This document shows, in pieces, positions 14,003-21,893 of a DNA stretch of 21,893 bases (positions are counted from its first letter, which is position 1; every line of letters starts with the position of its first letter). Below the pieces are notes generated by a model. It was not told the origin of the DNA. It saw only the letters and a program-made list of their open reading frames with translations, and searched no databases. The stretch is taken from positions 1 to 21,893 of the forward strand of contig QMUK01000007.1 in NCBI GenBank assembly GCA_003660555.1, given 5' to 3'. This DNA comes from Thermococci archaeon (GTDB taxonomy: Archaea > Hadarchaeota > B88-G9). Position numbers and translations under genes: made by a program.

Positions 14003-14654
14003 GAGGATATCCCAAGAGATATCCAAGGCTTATGATTCCGAGTTGATATTAGTCCATGGAGCAGGTTCGTTCGGCCACCCAATTGCCAATGAGTTCCGTC
14101 TCAGAGATGGGTTAAATGAAGAGAACGTCCTCGGCTCAATAGACACCATTCTGTCTGTCAGAAGTCTGAACACTATCCTGGTTAGGGAGCTAAGGAGAAA
14201 TAGTGTTCCAGCTTTTCCTATTTCTCCATCCTCTGCTTTTACACTAGAAAACGGAGAAATATTGTCATTTTTCGAAGACGTCATAGAAACATGCTTAAGC
14301 ACAGGATTTCTTCCGATTCTATATGGTGATGTTGTCTTAGACAAAAAGAAAGGATTTGATATACTCTCTGGGGACAAAATAACGGTTCATCTAGCAAAGA
14401 AGTACGGTGGGATAGCGATTTTCTTAAGTGACACGCTAGTCTTAGATGGTGAGGGAAATCCCATAGAAGAGTTGAGAGGTAGAGAGTTTCGTGACCTAGG
14501 GACGAGTGGACCGGACGTTACTGGAGGAATGTACGGGAAAATAAGAGAAATTCTATCCTATGGTGTTGAAGCCATAATAGTGCCATTCAAACCAGGAAAC
14601 TTGGAGAGAGTACTCAAGGGGGAGGAGTGCGAGTGCACGAGAGTAATTCCATGA
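13923..14654 (+). CDS. ipk: Isopentenyl phosphate kinase
   Basis: A ~243-residue amino-acid-kinase-fold protein that turns isopentenyl phosphate into isopentenyl diphosphate, the step that marks the archaeal mevalonate pathway. It begins KVLKIGGSVITRK, carries HGAGSFGHP with the signature His52, and has FDILSGDKITVHLAK and GTSGPDVTGGMYGKI near the nucleotide and C-terminal regions. The best start is TTG 13923 (MKVLKIGGS), which aligns with known archaeal IPK starts and follows GGGGAT by six nt; GTG 13929 and TTG 13932 are alternatives. The frame happens to be open upstream to 13848 within mvk. Its stop overlaps the IPP isomerase ATG (ATGA). Confidence 0.93.
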   Translation: MKVLKIGGSVITRKKEGKGEVKEGVVKRISQEISKAYDSELILVHGAGSFGHPIANEFRLRDGLNEENVLGSIDTILSVRSLNTILVRELRRNSVPAFPISPSSAFTLENGEILSFFEDVIETCLSTGFLPILYGDVVLDKKKGFDILSGDKITVHLAKKYGGIAIFLSDTLVLDGEGNPIEELRGREFRDLGTSGPDVTGGMYGKIREILSYGVEAIIVPFKPGNLERVLKGEECECTRVIP

Positions 14655-15712
14655 CCGAGAATAGGAAGTGGGATCACATAGAAATATGTCTGAAGAAAGA
14701 GATAGAGTCCACAGTATCCAATGGATTGGAAGACGTGAAGTTAATACACAATCCTCTTCCCGAGATCGACCTAGAGGAAATCGACACCAGGGTAGAATTT
14801 CTGGGAAGGGAATTCTCTCTTCCGGTAGTAATATCGGGAATGACCGGTGGGAATCCGAGAACAAAGAAAATAAACGAAGTATTGGCCAGAATATCAGAAG
14901 AATTCCGTATTCCAATGGGACTTGGAAGTCAAAGAGCTGCCATAGAGAATCCGGAGTTAGAGGATACCTATTCAATAGCTAGAGAAGTTGCCCCAAATGC
15001 CTTTCTGATAGGAAACTTAGGTGCTGTTCAACTAAATGAGTACACTATAGACGAAATAGAGAGGGCCATTGAAATGATTGACGCAAATGCAATGGCATTA
15101 CATCTAAATCCTCTGCAAGAGGCCATACAACCAGAGGGGGATACTAATTTCTCTGGTCTATCTGATAAGATATCAGAGATAGCTAAGGAAATAAGAGTGC
15201 CGCTAATAGTGAAGGAGGTAGGATCTGGAATACCAATGGAAGTAGCTGAAACGTTAGAGAGATCAGGAGTAAGTGCCATAGATGTGCAAGGTCTGGGAGG
15301 AACTAGTTGGGCAGCGGTTGAGGCTGAAAGGTCAGATGGAGTTTTCAAGAGAATTGGCGAGGAATTTAGAGACTGGGGAATAAAGACTTCAATGTCTTTA
15401 ATAGAAGTCTTACATTCTGCTCCTAAAGTTGAGGTCATAGCTAGTGGTGGAATAAGAAGGGGTTCAGAGATTGCCAAAGCAATTGCTTTAGGTGCAAGTG
15501 CCGCTGGGATAGCTCTTCCAATACTCAGGGCAGTTGTAAAAGGGGAGGAGTTTCTCAGGATGGAACTAGAGTATTTGAGAAAGGGGTTAGAGATCACCAT
15601 GTTCTTGACTGGCAGCAGAAACATAGAGGAGCTGAGGAGGGCCAAGTTAGTCCTAACAGGAGAGACTAGGGAGTGGTTAGAGTGGAGAGGAATAAAGAGT
15701 TGGAGGAGATAA
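14651..15712 (+). CDS. fni: Isopentenyl-diphosphate delta-isomerase, type 2
   Basis: A 353-residue FMN-dependent isomerase making dimethylallyl diphosphate from isopentenyl diphosphate, needed for archaeal lipid chains. Motifs: VISGMTGG (FMN/N-terminal barrel), GLGSQRAAIE, HLNPLQEAIQPEGDTNFSG, IVKEVGSGI, QGLGGTSW and SGGIRRGSEIAKAIALGAS (phosphate-binding end of the barrel). The ATG at 14651 overlaps the ipk stop as ATGA; GTG at 14627, upstream in the same frame, would make a long overlap and is less likely. It sits directly after ipk, so successive pathway steps are encoded side by side. Confidence 0.96.
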   Translation: MTENRKWDHIEICLKKEIESTVSNGLEDVKLIHNPLPEIDLEEIDTRVEFLGREFSLPVVISGMTGGNPRTKKINEVLARISEEFRIPMGLGSQRAAIENPELEDTYSIAREVAPNAFLIGNLGAVQLNEYTIDEIERAIEMIDANAMALHLNPLQEAIQPEGDTNFSGLSDKISEIAKEIRVPLIVKEVGSGIPMEVAETLERSGVSAIDVQGLGGTSWAAVEAERSDGVFKRIGEEFRDWGIKTSMSLIEVLHSAPKVEVIASGGIRRGSEIAKAIALGASAAGIALPILRAVVKGEEFLRMELEYLRKGLEITMFLTGSRNIEELRRAKLVLTGETREWLEWRGIKSWRR

Positions 15713-17391
15713 TTAGGAAATACGCCGTAATAAACGCTTACCAATATGGCGAGGCATCAGTTGCCCCAGTTATGGGAAAAGTAATGGCTGAACTACCTGA
15801 ACTTAAGAGAGAGGCAAAGGAAATAGCTAAAATAGTCGAAGAAATCGTAAACGAGATTAATTCACTAAAGAAAAAAGAGTTGAGAGCTCTATTTGAGAAA
15901 TACCGCGAAGAAATAGAAACAAGGAAAAAAGAGGAGGGGGAAACTAAGAAACTTCCTAGTTTACCAAATGCTGAAATGGGAAAAGTAGTAACCAGAGCCG
16001 CTCCAAATCCAAACGGTCCCTTTCACATAGGAAATGCTAGGGCATACATACTGAGCCACGAATACGCTAGGATTTACAATGGCAAATTCATATTGCGATT
16101 TGAAGATACGGATCCGAAGATAAAGAGACCAGAGCCCATATTCTATGAATGGATCAAGGAAGACATGAAGTGGTTGGGCTTAGAATGGGACGAGGAATAC
16201 TACCAATCGGATAGACTTGAAATATACTACGAAATTGCAGAGGAACTAATAGAAAAAGGAAAAGCTTACGTTTGTACGTGCATTCCAGAGAAATGGAGAG
16301 AGCTTAGAGATAGGGGAGAGGCCTGCCCTTGCAGGAATTTGGAAATAGGAGAACAACTCGATAGATGGAAGAAGATGTTCTCCCATTACAAGGAGGGGGA
16401 GGCTGTAGTCAGGATAAAAACAGATCTAAATGATCCTAACCCCGCTATAAGAGATTGGGCAGCTCTGAGGATAATAGAGGGAGATCATCCGAGAGTTGGA
16501 AGGAAATACAGAGTGTGGCCCCTCTACAATTTTTCATGCGCCATAGATGATCACCTAATGGGAGTTACACACATACTCAGAGGACAGGAGCATGCTGTAA
16601 ACGAAAGGAGACAGTCCTACGTATACGAATACATGGGATGGGAGAAACCAGTAGCTATACATCACGGGAGACTGATGATAGAAGGAGTAGTTCTCAGCAC
16701 TTCCAAAATAAGAAATGGAATAAACAAGGGAGAATATAGTGGATGGGACGATCCAAGGCTTGGAACCATAAGAGCTCTCAGGAGAAGGGGAATAACCCCT
16801 CAGGCAATAAAGGAACTCATAATTTCATTAGGACCTAAGACTTCAGACGTCTCAGTCAGTTGGGATAACCTAGCAGCAATAAATAGAAAGATAGTGGATC
16901 CAAAGGCCAATAGGTACTTCTTCGTTCCAGAACCCGTTCTCCTTAGAATAAGAAATGGGATACCTGGGAAATATTACCTCAGGCTACATCCAGATTACCC
17001 GCAAAGAGGTAGCAGGGTATTGGAAATACCAGAATCAGGAAATGGTGAAGTAGAACTCTATGTTCCCAAGGACGACATGAAATCCATCCCAGAGGGGAAA
17101 ATATTCAGACTGAAAGACCTATGGAATGTAAAACTAATAGATAAAGACGAATTGTTGTCAGAGAGAGTAGAGACTGAGGAAATGCCTAAGATCAAGATAC
17201 AGTGGCTACCACTGAGAGAGAGCATTAAAGCGATCGTTGTAATGGGAGACGCCTCTCTAATTGAGGGTCTAATAGAGAGAAACGTTCTCATGGAAAAAGA
17301 GGGAGAGGTAGTCCAACTGGAGAGGTTCGGCTTCTGTAGGATAGATTCAGCTTCTAAAGATGTGGTTACGCTCTTCTTCTCCCACAAGTGA
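15682..17391 (+). CDS. gltX: Glutamyl-tRNA synthetase, archaeal type
   Basis: About 569 residues. Class Ib synthetase with PNPNGPFHIGNARA (HIGH motif about residue 115), FILRFEDTDP, a Cys pair-of-pairs CTC...CPC (CTCIPEKWRELRDRGEACPC region) that likely binds zinc, RGQEHAVNERRQ, and LSTSKIRNG as the KMSKS equivalent. The C-terminal half is the archaeal/GlnRS-like beta-barrel anticodon domain. Archaeal enzymes charge tRNA-Glu and often tRNA-Gln for later amidation. The start is unclear: GTG 15682 follows GGGAG by eight nt and overlaps fni by 31 nt; GTG 15673 and TTG 15700 are alternatives. It ends the operon and converges on ppdK with an 18-nt gap. Confidence 0.96.
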   Translation: MERNKELEEIIRKYAVINAYQYGEASVAPVMGKVMAELPELKREAKEIAKIVEEIVNEINSLKKKELRALFEKYREEIETRKKEEGETKKLPSLPNAEMGKVVTRAAPNPNGPFHIGNARAYILSHEYARIYNGKFILRFEDTDPKIKRPEPIFYEWIKEDMKWLGLEWDEEYYQSDRLEIYYEIAEELIEKGKAYVCTCIPEKWRELRDRGEACPCRNLEIGEQLDRWKKMFSHYKEGEAVVRIKTDLNDPNPAIRDWAALRIIEGDHPRVGRKYRVWPLYNFSCAIDDHLMGVTHILRGQEHAVNERRQSYVYEYMGWEKPVAIHHGRLMIEGVVLSTSKIRNGINKGEYSGWDDPRLGTIRALRRRGITPQAIKELIISLGPKTSDVSVSWDNLAAINRKIVDPKANRYFFVPEPVLLRIRNGIPGKYYLRLHPDYPQRGSRVLEIPESGNGEVELYVPKDDMKSIPEGKIFRLKDLWNVKLIDKDELLSERVETEEMPKIKIQWLPLRESIKAIVVMGDASLIEGLIERNVLMEKEGEVVQLERFGFCRIDSASKDVVTLFFSHK

Positions 17392-17409
17392 TTTCTCCTT
17401 TATCACGGA

Positions 17410-20175
17410 TCAGCGCCTCTTACTCTCCAAAGTGGACCTAGCCCCAGACAGTATAGCTACTGGAACTCTGTACGGAGAGCAACTCACGTAGTCTACTCCA
17501 ATTTCGTGAAAGAATCTTATTGATCTCGGATCTCCTCCGTGCTCCCCGCAAACACCTATTTTGACTTTTCCCTTCGATTTCTCTACGCAGATTTTGATTA
17601 ATTCCCCAACTCCCTCTAGGTCTAGAGTAAAGAACGGGTCTTCCTCTAGTATTTCTTTTTCTAGGTATTGGGTTATTATGGGTCCGTAATCGTCTCTGCT
17701 TAGAGCCATAGTCATTTGGGTTAAGTCGTTTGTTCCAAACGAGAAGAAATCCGAGTACTCTGCTAGTTTGTCTCCTACAATGGCTGCTCTAGGGGTCTCT
17801 ATCATAGTACCTATGGTGTAGTGAACCCTGACTCCCTCCTCTCTCATTACTCGCTCAGCCACTTCTTCGATTAACTCCCTGAGAATTTTCATCTCGCTCT
17901 CGTGCATTGTAAGGGGTACCATTATCTCCGGATAGACTTCTCTTCCCTCTTTTTTGAGAGAACACGCGGCTCTCATTATTGCTTCAACCTGCATTTCAAA
18001 TATCTCTGGATAAGCAATTCCCAATCTACAACCCCTAAAGCCCATCATAGGATTTTTCTCCTCAAGTGTCTTCACTCTCTCGTATTCTTCCATTATTTCA
18101 CTCTCTCTCGATAATATTTCCTCTATTATTCCCCTGTATTCTTTTCTATTCATTAGTTCCTCTCTTATGGATGGGAAGTCCTTGTGAATTTTGAGTAGAA
18201 TCACCTTTTCCAGCAACTCCTGGGGATTCGGAAGGAACTCATGCAATGGCGGGTCCAGAAGTCTTATAGTTACCGGTAGCCCCTCCATTTCATTAAATAT
18301 CTTCTTAAAATCCTCTATTTGGTAGAACATCAATTCCCTAAGAGCTTTTCTCCTCTCTTTCTCGTTCATTGCCATTATTACTTTCCTCATCCTCTCGATC
18401 CTTCCCTCTCCGAAGAACATGTGTTCCGTCCTGCAGAGACCTATTCCCTTAGCACCGAATTCCCTGGCTTTCCTTGCGTCTTCTGGAGTGTCTGCATTAG
18501 CCCTTACTTCCAATTCAGATATTTCAGTGGCCCAACCCAGAAGTTCCTTCATCTCCGGTGTGATCTCTGGTGGAAGCATTGGTGCTTTACCGAGAATGAC
18601 GTTCCCAGTCGTGCCATCTATGGTTATGCGCTCACCTTCCTTCACGATAACTCCGCTCTCAGTTTCGAAGTACTTTCCTTTGTCATCTATTCTCATCTCC
18701 TCACATCCAACAACGCAGGGAATGCCCCATCCTCTAGTAACTACTGCTGCGTGAGACGTTCTACCACCCTTAGCAGTGAGGACTCCGACAGAGGACTTTA
18801 TGCCATGAACGTCGTCTGCGCTAGTTTCTGGTCTGACCAATATTACTTCTTCTCCTTTTTCTCTCAGTTCTTCTGCTCTGTCTGGGTCGAATACAACTAT
18901 TCCGGAAGCGGCTCCTGGTGACGCTGGTATTCCTTTGGCTATCACTCGAAGTTCCTTACTCTCATCTATTCTCGGGTGTAATAGTTTGTCTATTTGATCT
19001 GGCTCTACCCTCATTATGGCCTCTTCCTTAGATATAAGCCCCTCCTTGGCCATGTCTACTGCTATTTTAACTGCAGCTCTTGGTGTTCTCTTAGCAGTCC
19101 TAGTTTGGAGTATGAAGAGCTTCCTAAGGCTTCCGTCAATGGTGAACTCGAAGTCCTGTACGTCTCTATAGTGTTTCTCTAATTTCTCACCTATCTCGAG
19201 TAATTCTCTGTATATATCGGGAAACATCTTTTCCATCTCTTTTATTGGCAGAGGTGTCCTCACACCTGCGACTACGTCTTCTCCTTGTGCATTGGGAAGA
19301 AACTCTCCATAGAGCTCTTTTTCCCCCGTTTCAACGTTTCTAGTGAAGCAAACCCCCGTTCCTCCACCTTCTGTGTTTCCAAAGACCATGGCCTGTATGT
19401 TCACTGCAGTACAAAGTTTATCAGAGATTCTCTCCTCTTTTCTGTATTCCACAGCCCTGGGATTATTCCATGAGGATATCACAGCATCTATTGCTAGAAG
19501 GAGTTGCTCCCAAGGATTCTGTGGAAATTCGACTATTTCTCTCTCTTTAATTCTATTCGCTACTATCCCATTACTAGGAGGATTTCTCAGCAATTTAGAT
19601 TTTATCAGTTCTTTGTATTCATTTACTAGCTCCTTTAAAGATGAAGTACTTAGTTGATGATCAAATTCAACGTTTTCCTCGTCTCTTTTCTTAGAGAGTA
19701 CTTTCTCAAATTCCTCGTGTGGTATTCCCAGCACTACGTTTCCAAACATGGAAAGAAGTCTTCTATAGCTATCCCAAGCTGCTCTCTCACCTATTAGCTT
19801 AGAGAGACCTCTGACCACTTCGTCGTTCATCCCTAAGTTGAGTATTGTGTCCATCATCCCCGGCATGGAAACTGGAGCCCCAGATCTCACAGACACTAAG
19901 AGAGGGTTATCTGGATCCCCAAATCTCCTTCCTAATTGTTTTTCTATCTCTCTCATAGCCTCTTTAATCTGTTCCTCCAATCCAGGCGGATACTTCCCTT
20001 TGGAGTAGTACTCCCTGCATACCTCGGTAGTTATCGTGAACCCAGGCGGAACGGGCAGTCCCATTAGACTCATTTCCGCTAGATTAGCTCCCTTTCCACC
20101 TAAGAGGTCCCTCATTCCAGCATTTCCTTCAGTTCTCTCACCAAAGAGATATACGTATTTTCTCTTTCTGGACAT
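17410..20175 (-). CDS. ppdK: Pyruvate, phosphate dikinase
   Basis: A 921-residue enzyme interconverting ATP + Pi + pyruvate with AMP + PPi + phosphoenolpyruvate. Domains in order: an ATP-grasp nucleotide domain (VSVRSGAPVSMPGMMDTILN, about 94-113; Gly-rich TEGGGTGVCFTRN, about 268-280), a swivelling phosphohistidine domain (TAKGGRTSHAAVVTR, catalytic His475), and a C-terminal PEP/pyruvate TIM barrel (GLCRTEHMFF, GFRGCRLGI, GTMIETPRAA, SFGTNDLTQMT and CGEHGGDP with catalytic-type Cys876). It is slightly longer than the common 870-890. The ATG follows GGGGAGGA by seven nt and lies two nt after the phosphohexomutase stop, so the genes are co-transcribed. With the enolase it places gluconeogenic/glycolytic PEP metabolism in this window. 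Confidence 0.97.
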   Translation of the reverse strand: MSRKRKYVYLFGERTEGNAGMRDLLGGKGANLAEMSLMGLPVPPGFTITTEVCREYYSKGKYPPGLEEQIKEAMREIEKQLGRRFGDPDNPLLVSVRSGAPVSMPGMMDTILNLGMNDEVVRGLSKLIGERAAWDSYRRLLSMFGNVVLGIPHEEFEKVLSKKRDEENVEFDHQLSTSSLKELVNEYKELIKSKLLRNPPSNGIVANRIKEREIVEFPQNPWEQLLLAIDAVISSWNNPRAVEYRKEERISDKLCTAVNIQAMVFGNTEGGGTGVCFTRNVETGEKELYGEFLPNAQGEDVVAGVRTPLPIKEMEKMFPDIYRELLEIGEKLEKHYRDVQDFEFTIDGSLRKLFILQTRTAKRTPRAAVKIAVDMAKEGLISKEEAIMRVEPDQIDKLLHPRIDESKELRVIAKGIPASPGAASGIVVFDPDRAEELREKGEEVILVRPETSADDVHGIKSSVGVLTAKGGRTSHAAVVTRGWGIPCVVGCEEMRIDDKGKYFETESGVIVKEGERITIDGTTGNVILGKAPMLPPEITPEMKELLGWATEISELEVRANADTPEDARKAREFGAKGIGLCRTEHMFFGEGRIERMRKVIMAMNEKERRKALRELMFYQIEDFKKIFNEMEGLPVTIRLLDPPLHEFLPNPQELLEKVILLKIHKDFPSIREELMNRKEYRGIIEEILSRESEIMEEYERVKTLEEKNPMMGFRGCRLGIAYPEIFEMQVEAIMRAACSLKKEGREVYPEIMVPLTMHESEMKILRELIEEVAERVMREEGVRVHYTIGTMIETPRAAIVGDKLAEYSDFFSFGTNDLTQMTMALSRDDYGPIITQYLEKEILEEDPFFTLDLEGVGELIKICVEKSKGKVKIGVCGEHGGDPRSIRFFHEIGVDYVSCSPYRVPVAILSGARSTLESKRR

Positions 20176-20177
20176 GT

Positions 20178-21521
20178 CTAGTCCTCCCCTGCTATTTTAA
20201 CAAGAAGACGCTTTACTTTATCGAAAATTTGTCTTTCTCCCTCTACAGTTATTCTTATTATTTCTTCGGTTCCGGACGGTCTAACGAGTACCCACCAATC
20301 TTCTCCCTCTATTCTGACCCCATCCATCCTAATTATTTTAGTGTAATCCAATCCGAGCTCCTCTATGGACTCAATGAACTTGGAAATTATCTCTTCTTTC
20401 TTATGTTCTGGAGAGCTTACTTTTCCTCTAATCACTTTAGGTGTTGGCATTTTATCTATTTCGTTTACTATCTCTCCGAATTTCCACAAAATGAATGCAG
20501 AAGAGAAAAGGCCGTCTGGTGCTAGGTGATTTCTTGGAAATATGTGACTACCATTTGGTTCCCCTCCGAACACTGCAGAGCTACCTCTCATTTCCTCTGA
20601 AACTTCTACGTCCCCGACTCTGGTTAATATTAGCTCTCCTCCTTTCCTCTCGACTATCTCTTTGATCAAGAGGGGGCAATCCACAGTAGTGACTATTCTT
20701 CCACCCCCCTCCTCCTCTAACAAAACTGAGGCAATTGCTGCTAAGAGTTTTTCCGGACTGACCATTTTTCCCATTAAAGTGAGGGACAACCTGTCTCCGT
20801 CACCATCGAAGGCAAATCCTATTCCCTTCTTAGAAATAGAAAGAAATTCCGAGAGATTACTCTCACTAGGTTCCGGATTTCTCCAAGAGAAAAACGGATC
20901 TGGATTTGAATTGACCGATTTTAGTCTACTCACTCCCAGTCTCCTCAGTAACTCTAAGGAGATTGAGCATGGAGCGCCACCAGACGGGTCAACGTATATG
21001 TCTAGCTTTTCTCTTATTCCCTCGGAAATCTCAATGTGAGACACTATCTCGAAGTAGTCCAGTACCAAATCACTTCTGTCTATCATAGTTCCTATTTTCT
21101 TCCAATCTATTCTTTTCCACGGCTTTTCACTTTTTACTTCGTTGTATTTCTCCTCTATTTTGTTTTCTTCTCGTCTCGAGACCAGTCCTCCATCTCTCTC
21201 TATGACTTTGACTCCTGAGTACTCAGGAGGATTATGAGATGCCGTAACACTGAGACCAAAGTCATACTCTTCTCTTTTGACCAAATACGAAGTGACTGGT
21301 GTTGGCGATACTCCGAGATAATGTACTTCTCCTCCCATGGACGTTATTCCGGCAGATAGAGCCAGTGCCAGAGGCAAAGATGCTTTTCTGTAGTCTATTC
21401 CAATTAGGACCTCCGGAGAATTTCTCCATTCGGCTAAGGCTGCCCCTAAAAGTGAGAAATTCTCTGGATTGACCAATGCTCCCATTTTCCCTCTTATTCC
21501 AGAGGTGCCGAAGAGCGTCAT
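20178..21521 (-). CDS. Phosphohexomutase (phosphoglucomutase/phosphomannomutase/GlmM family)
   Basis: A 447-residue alpha-D-phosphohexomutase. The four family loops are present: the phosphoserine loop TASHNPPEYSG (Ser95 is the phosphorylated residue), the Mg loop FDGDGDR, the sugar-specificity loop GGEPNGSH, and the phosphate-binding RPSGTEE. The specificity loop reads GEPNGSH rather than GEMSGH or GEESGH, so glucose-, mannose- or glucosamine-phosphate cannot be chosen from sequence. Start: ATG 21521, sharing its A with the upstream stop (TGATG), with GGAGGAG five nt before it; GTG 21527 and TTG 21524 are in frame but crowd the SD. It lies between a SPOUT-like gene and ppdK in one unit. Confidence 0.9.
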   Translation of the reverse strand: MTLFGTSGIRGKMGALVNPENFSLLGAALAEWRNSPEVLIGIDYRKASLPLALALSAGITSMGGEVHYLGVSPTPVTSYLVKREEYDFGLSVTASHNPPEYSGVKVIERDGGLVSRREENKIEEKYNEVKSEKPWKRIDWKKIGTMIDRSDLVLDYFEIVSHIEISEGIREKLDIYVDPSGGAPCSISLELLRRLGVSRLKSVNSNPDPFFSWRNPEPSESNLSEFLSISKKGIGFAFDGDGDRLSLTLMGKMVSPEKLLAAIASVLLEEEGGGRIVTTVDCPLLIKEIVERKGGELILTRVGDVEVSEEMRGSSAVFGGEPNGSHIFPRNHLAPDGLFSSAFILWKFGEIVNEIDKMPTPKVIRGKVSSPEHKKEEIISKFIESIEELGLDYTKIIRMDGVRIEGEDWWVLVRPSGTEEIIRITVEGERQIFDKVKRLLVKIAGED

Positions 21522-21893
21522 CAACACTCCTCCAAGAGGGTGGTGAGAGCTATGAGAGAAGAGGGTATCCCGTGCTCAGTCGCGAAGGTTATTCCAGGAC
21601 ATAGATCTATTGTGAAGTCACAAAACCTAAATATTCCCGGAGGTATTCCCTCTCTCGATCCTATAAGTATGAACAAACTTTTCTTTCCTTTTATTTCCCG
21701 GAGTATTTCGTTCTTCACCTTTTGAATTGGTTCTCCTCTTGGATCCGTAGCTATCAATAATCTTTTCTCTTTATTCATGCTCCATATTTCTCTTATTAGC
21801 TGATATAGATCTCTGAGTGTCACAGAGACTCTATGAGGCTCTCTCCCATAAGTTCTCTTTTGTATCTCGTACCTACTTCTTATTCCCTCCAGA
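21521..21893 (-). CDS. SPOUT-like RNA methyltransferase candidate, C-terminal part (runs off right edge)
   Basis: The minus frame is open from the window edge to the TGA at 21523-21521, so the ~123 visible residues are a C-terminal part. A GTG at 21823 is in frame, but upstream codons continue in protein-like sequence (RSRYEIQKRTYGREPHRV), so it is unlikely to be the start. The segments SLFILIGSREGIPPGIF and GITFATEHGIPSSLIAL look like the glycine-rich strand-loop and knot of the SPOUT/TrmD-like fold, where AdoMet binds; this is a pattern judgement, and I cannot name a subfamily. Its stop overlaps the phosphohexomutase ATG, so it leads or belongs to the same operon. Confidence 0.55.
   Translation of the reverse strand, partial: LEGIRSRYEIQKRTYGREPHRVSVTLRDLYQLIREIWSMNKEKRLLIATDPRGEPIQKVKNEILREIKGKKSLFILIGSREGIPPGIFRFCDFTIDLCPGITFATEHGIPSSLIALTTLLEEC

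Noticed and set aside
18319-19657. Long plus-strand ORFs inside ppdK (up to 200 codons)
   Set aside because: Antisense shadows of a well-conserved enzyme with Phe/Ser/Tyr/Cys-rich products and no SD or promoter.

Overview
The window is archaeal chromosomal DNA. The evidence is archaeal-type genes (isopentenyl phosphate kinase, type 2 IPP isomerase, MEMO family, uS2, archaeal GluRS, UPF0282, BpsA), A/T-rich TATA boxes about 25 bp before predicted transcription starts, Shine-Dalgarno (SD) sites of GGTGA/GGAGG type, many likely TTG starts, three tRNA genes that encode their own CCA, and a tRNA-Met with a bulge-helix-bulge intron. A branched-polyamine synthase (BpsA) points to a (hyper)thermophile. 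The pyruvoyl arginine decarboxylase is the type usual in Euryarchaeota rather than the AdoMetDC-derived enzyme of typical Crenarchaeota, so I leave the phylum open.

Layout. 1-357 (-): start of a KaiC/RadA-like P-loop ATPase that runs off the left edge. 537-1299 (+): rpiA, whose stop codon lies inside an intron-containing tRNA-Met. 1300-1910 (-): a two-gene unit of a GYD-domain protein and an MTH1187-family (thiamine-binding fold) protein. 2151-2948 (+): a slipin/stomatin membrane protein. 2934-6624 (-): a polyamine cluster of bpsA, then pyruvoyl arginine decarboxylase, AdoMet decarboxylase, aminopropyltransferase and agmatinase-type ureohydrolase. Together these could take arginine to spermidine via N1-aminopropylagmatine and on to branched polyamines. 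6919-7961 (+): tRNA-Glu followed closely by a UPF0282 metallo-beta-lactamase-fold protein.

8005-9985 is the least conserved-looking part. It holds a small three-TM protein that resembles Pycsar-type (PycTM) effectors in layout, a broken gene for a small exported protein, and an unrecognised membrane-anchored secreted protein. It lies between tRNA-Glu/UPF0282 and tRNA-Pro.

10179-17391 (+) is one very compact unit: tRNA-Pro, enolase, uS2, MEMO, mevalonate kinase, isopentenyl phosphate kinase, IPP isomerase and GluRS. It couples glycolysis, translation and archaeal isoprenoid synthesis, with start/stop overlaps at nearly every junction and an 80-nt mvk/ipk overlap. 17410-21893 (-) is a second compact unit: a SPOUT-like protein (runs off the right edge), a phosphohexomutase and pyruvate phosphate dikinase.

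I see no CRISPR array, transposase, integrase or rRNA. The points most worth a second look are a TCTC-N-GAGA dyad placed alike upstream of both polyamine promoters, the PycTM-like protein next to a decayed secreted gene, and the recurring SD + 5 nt + TTG start geometry at gene junctions.
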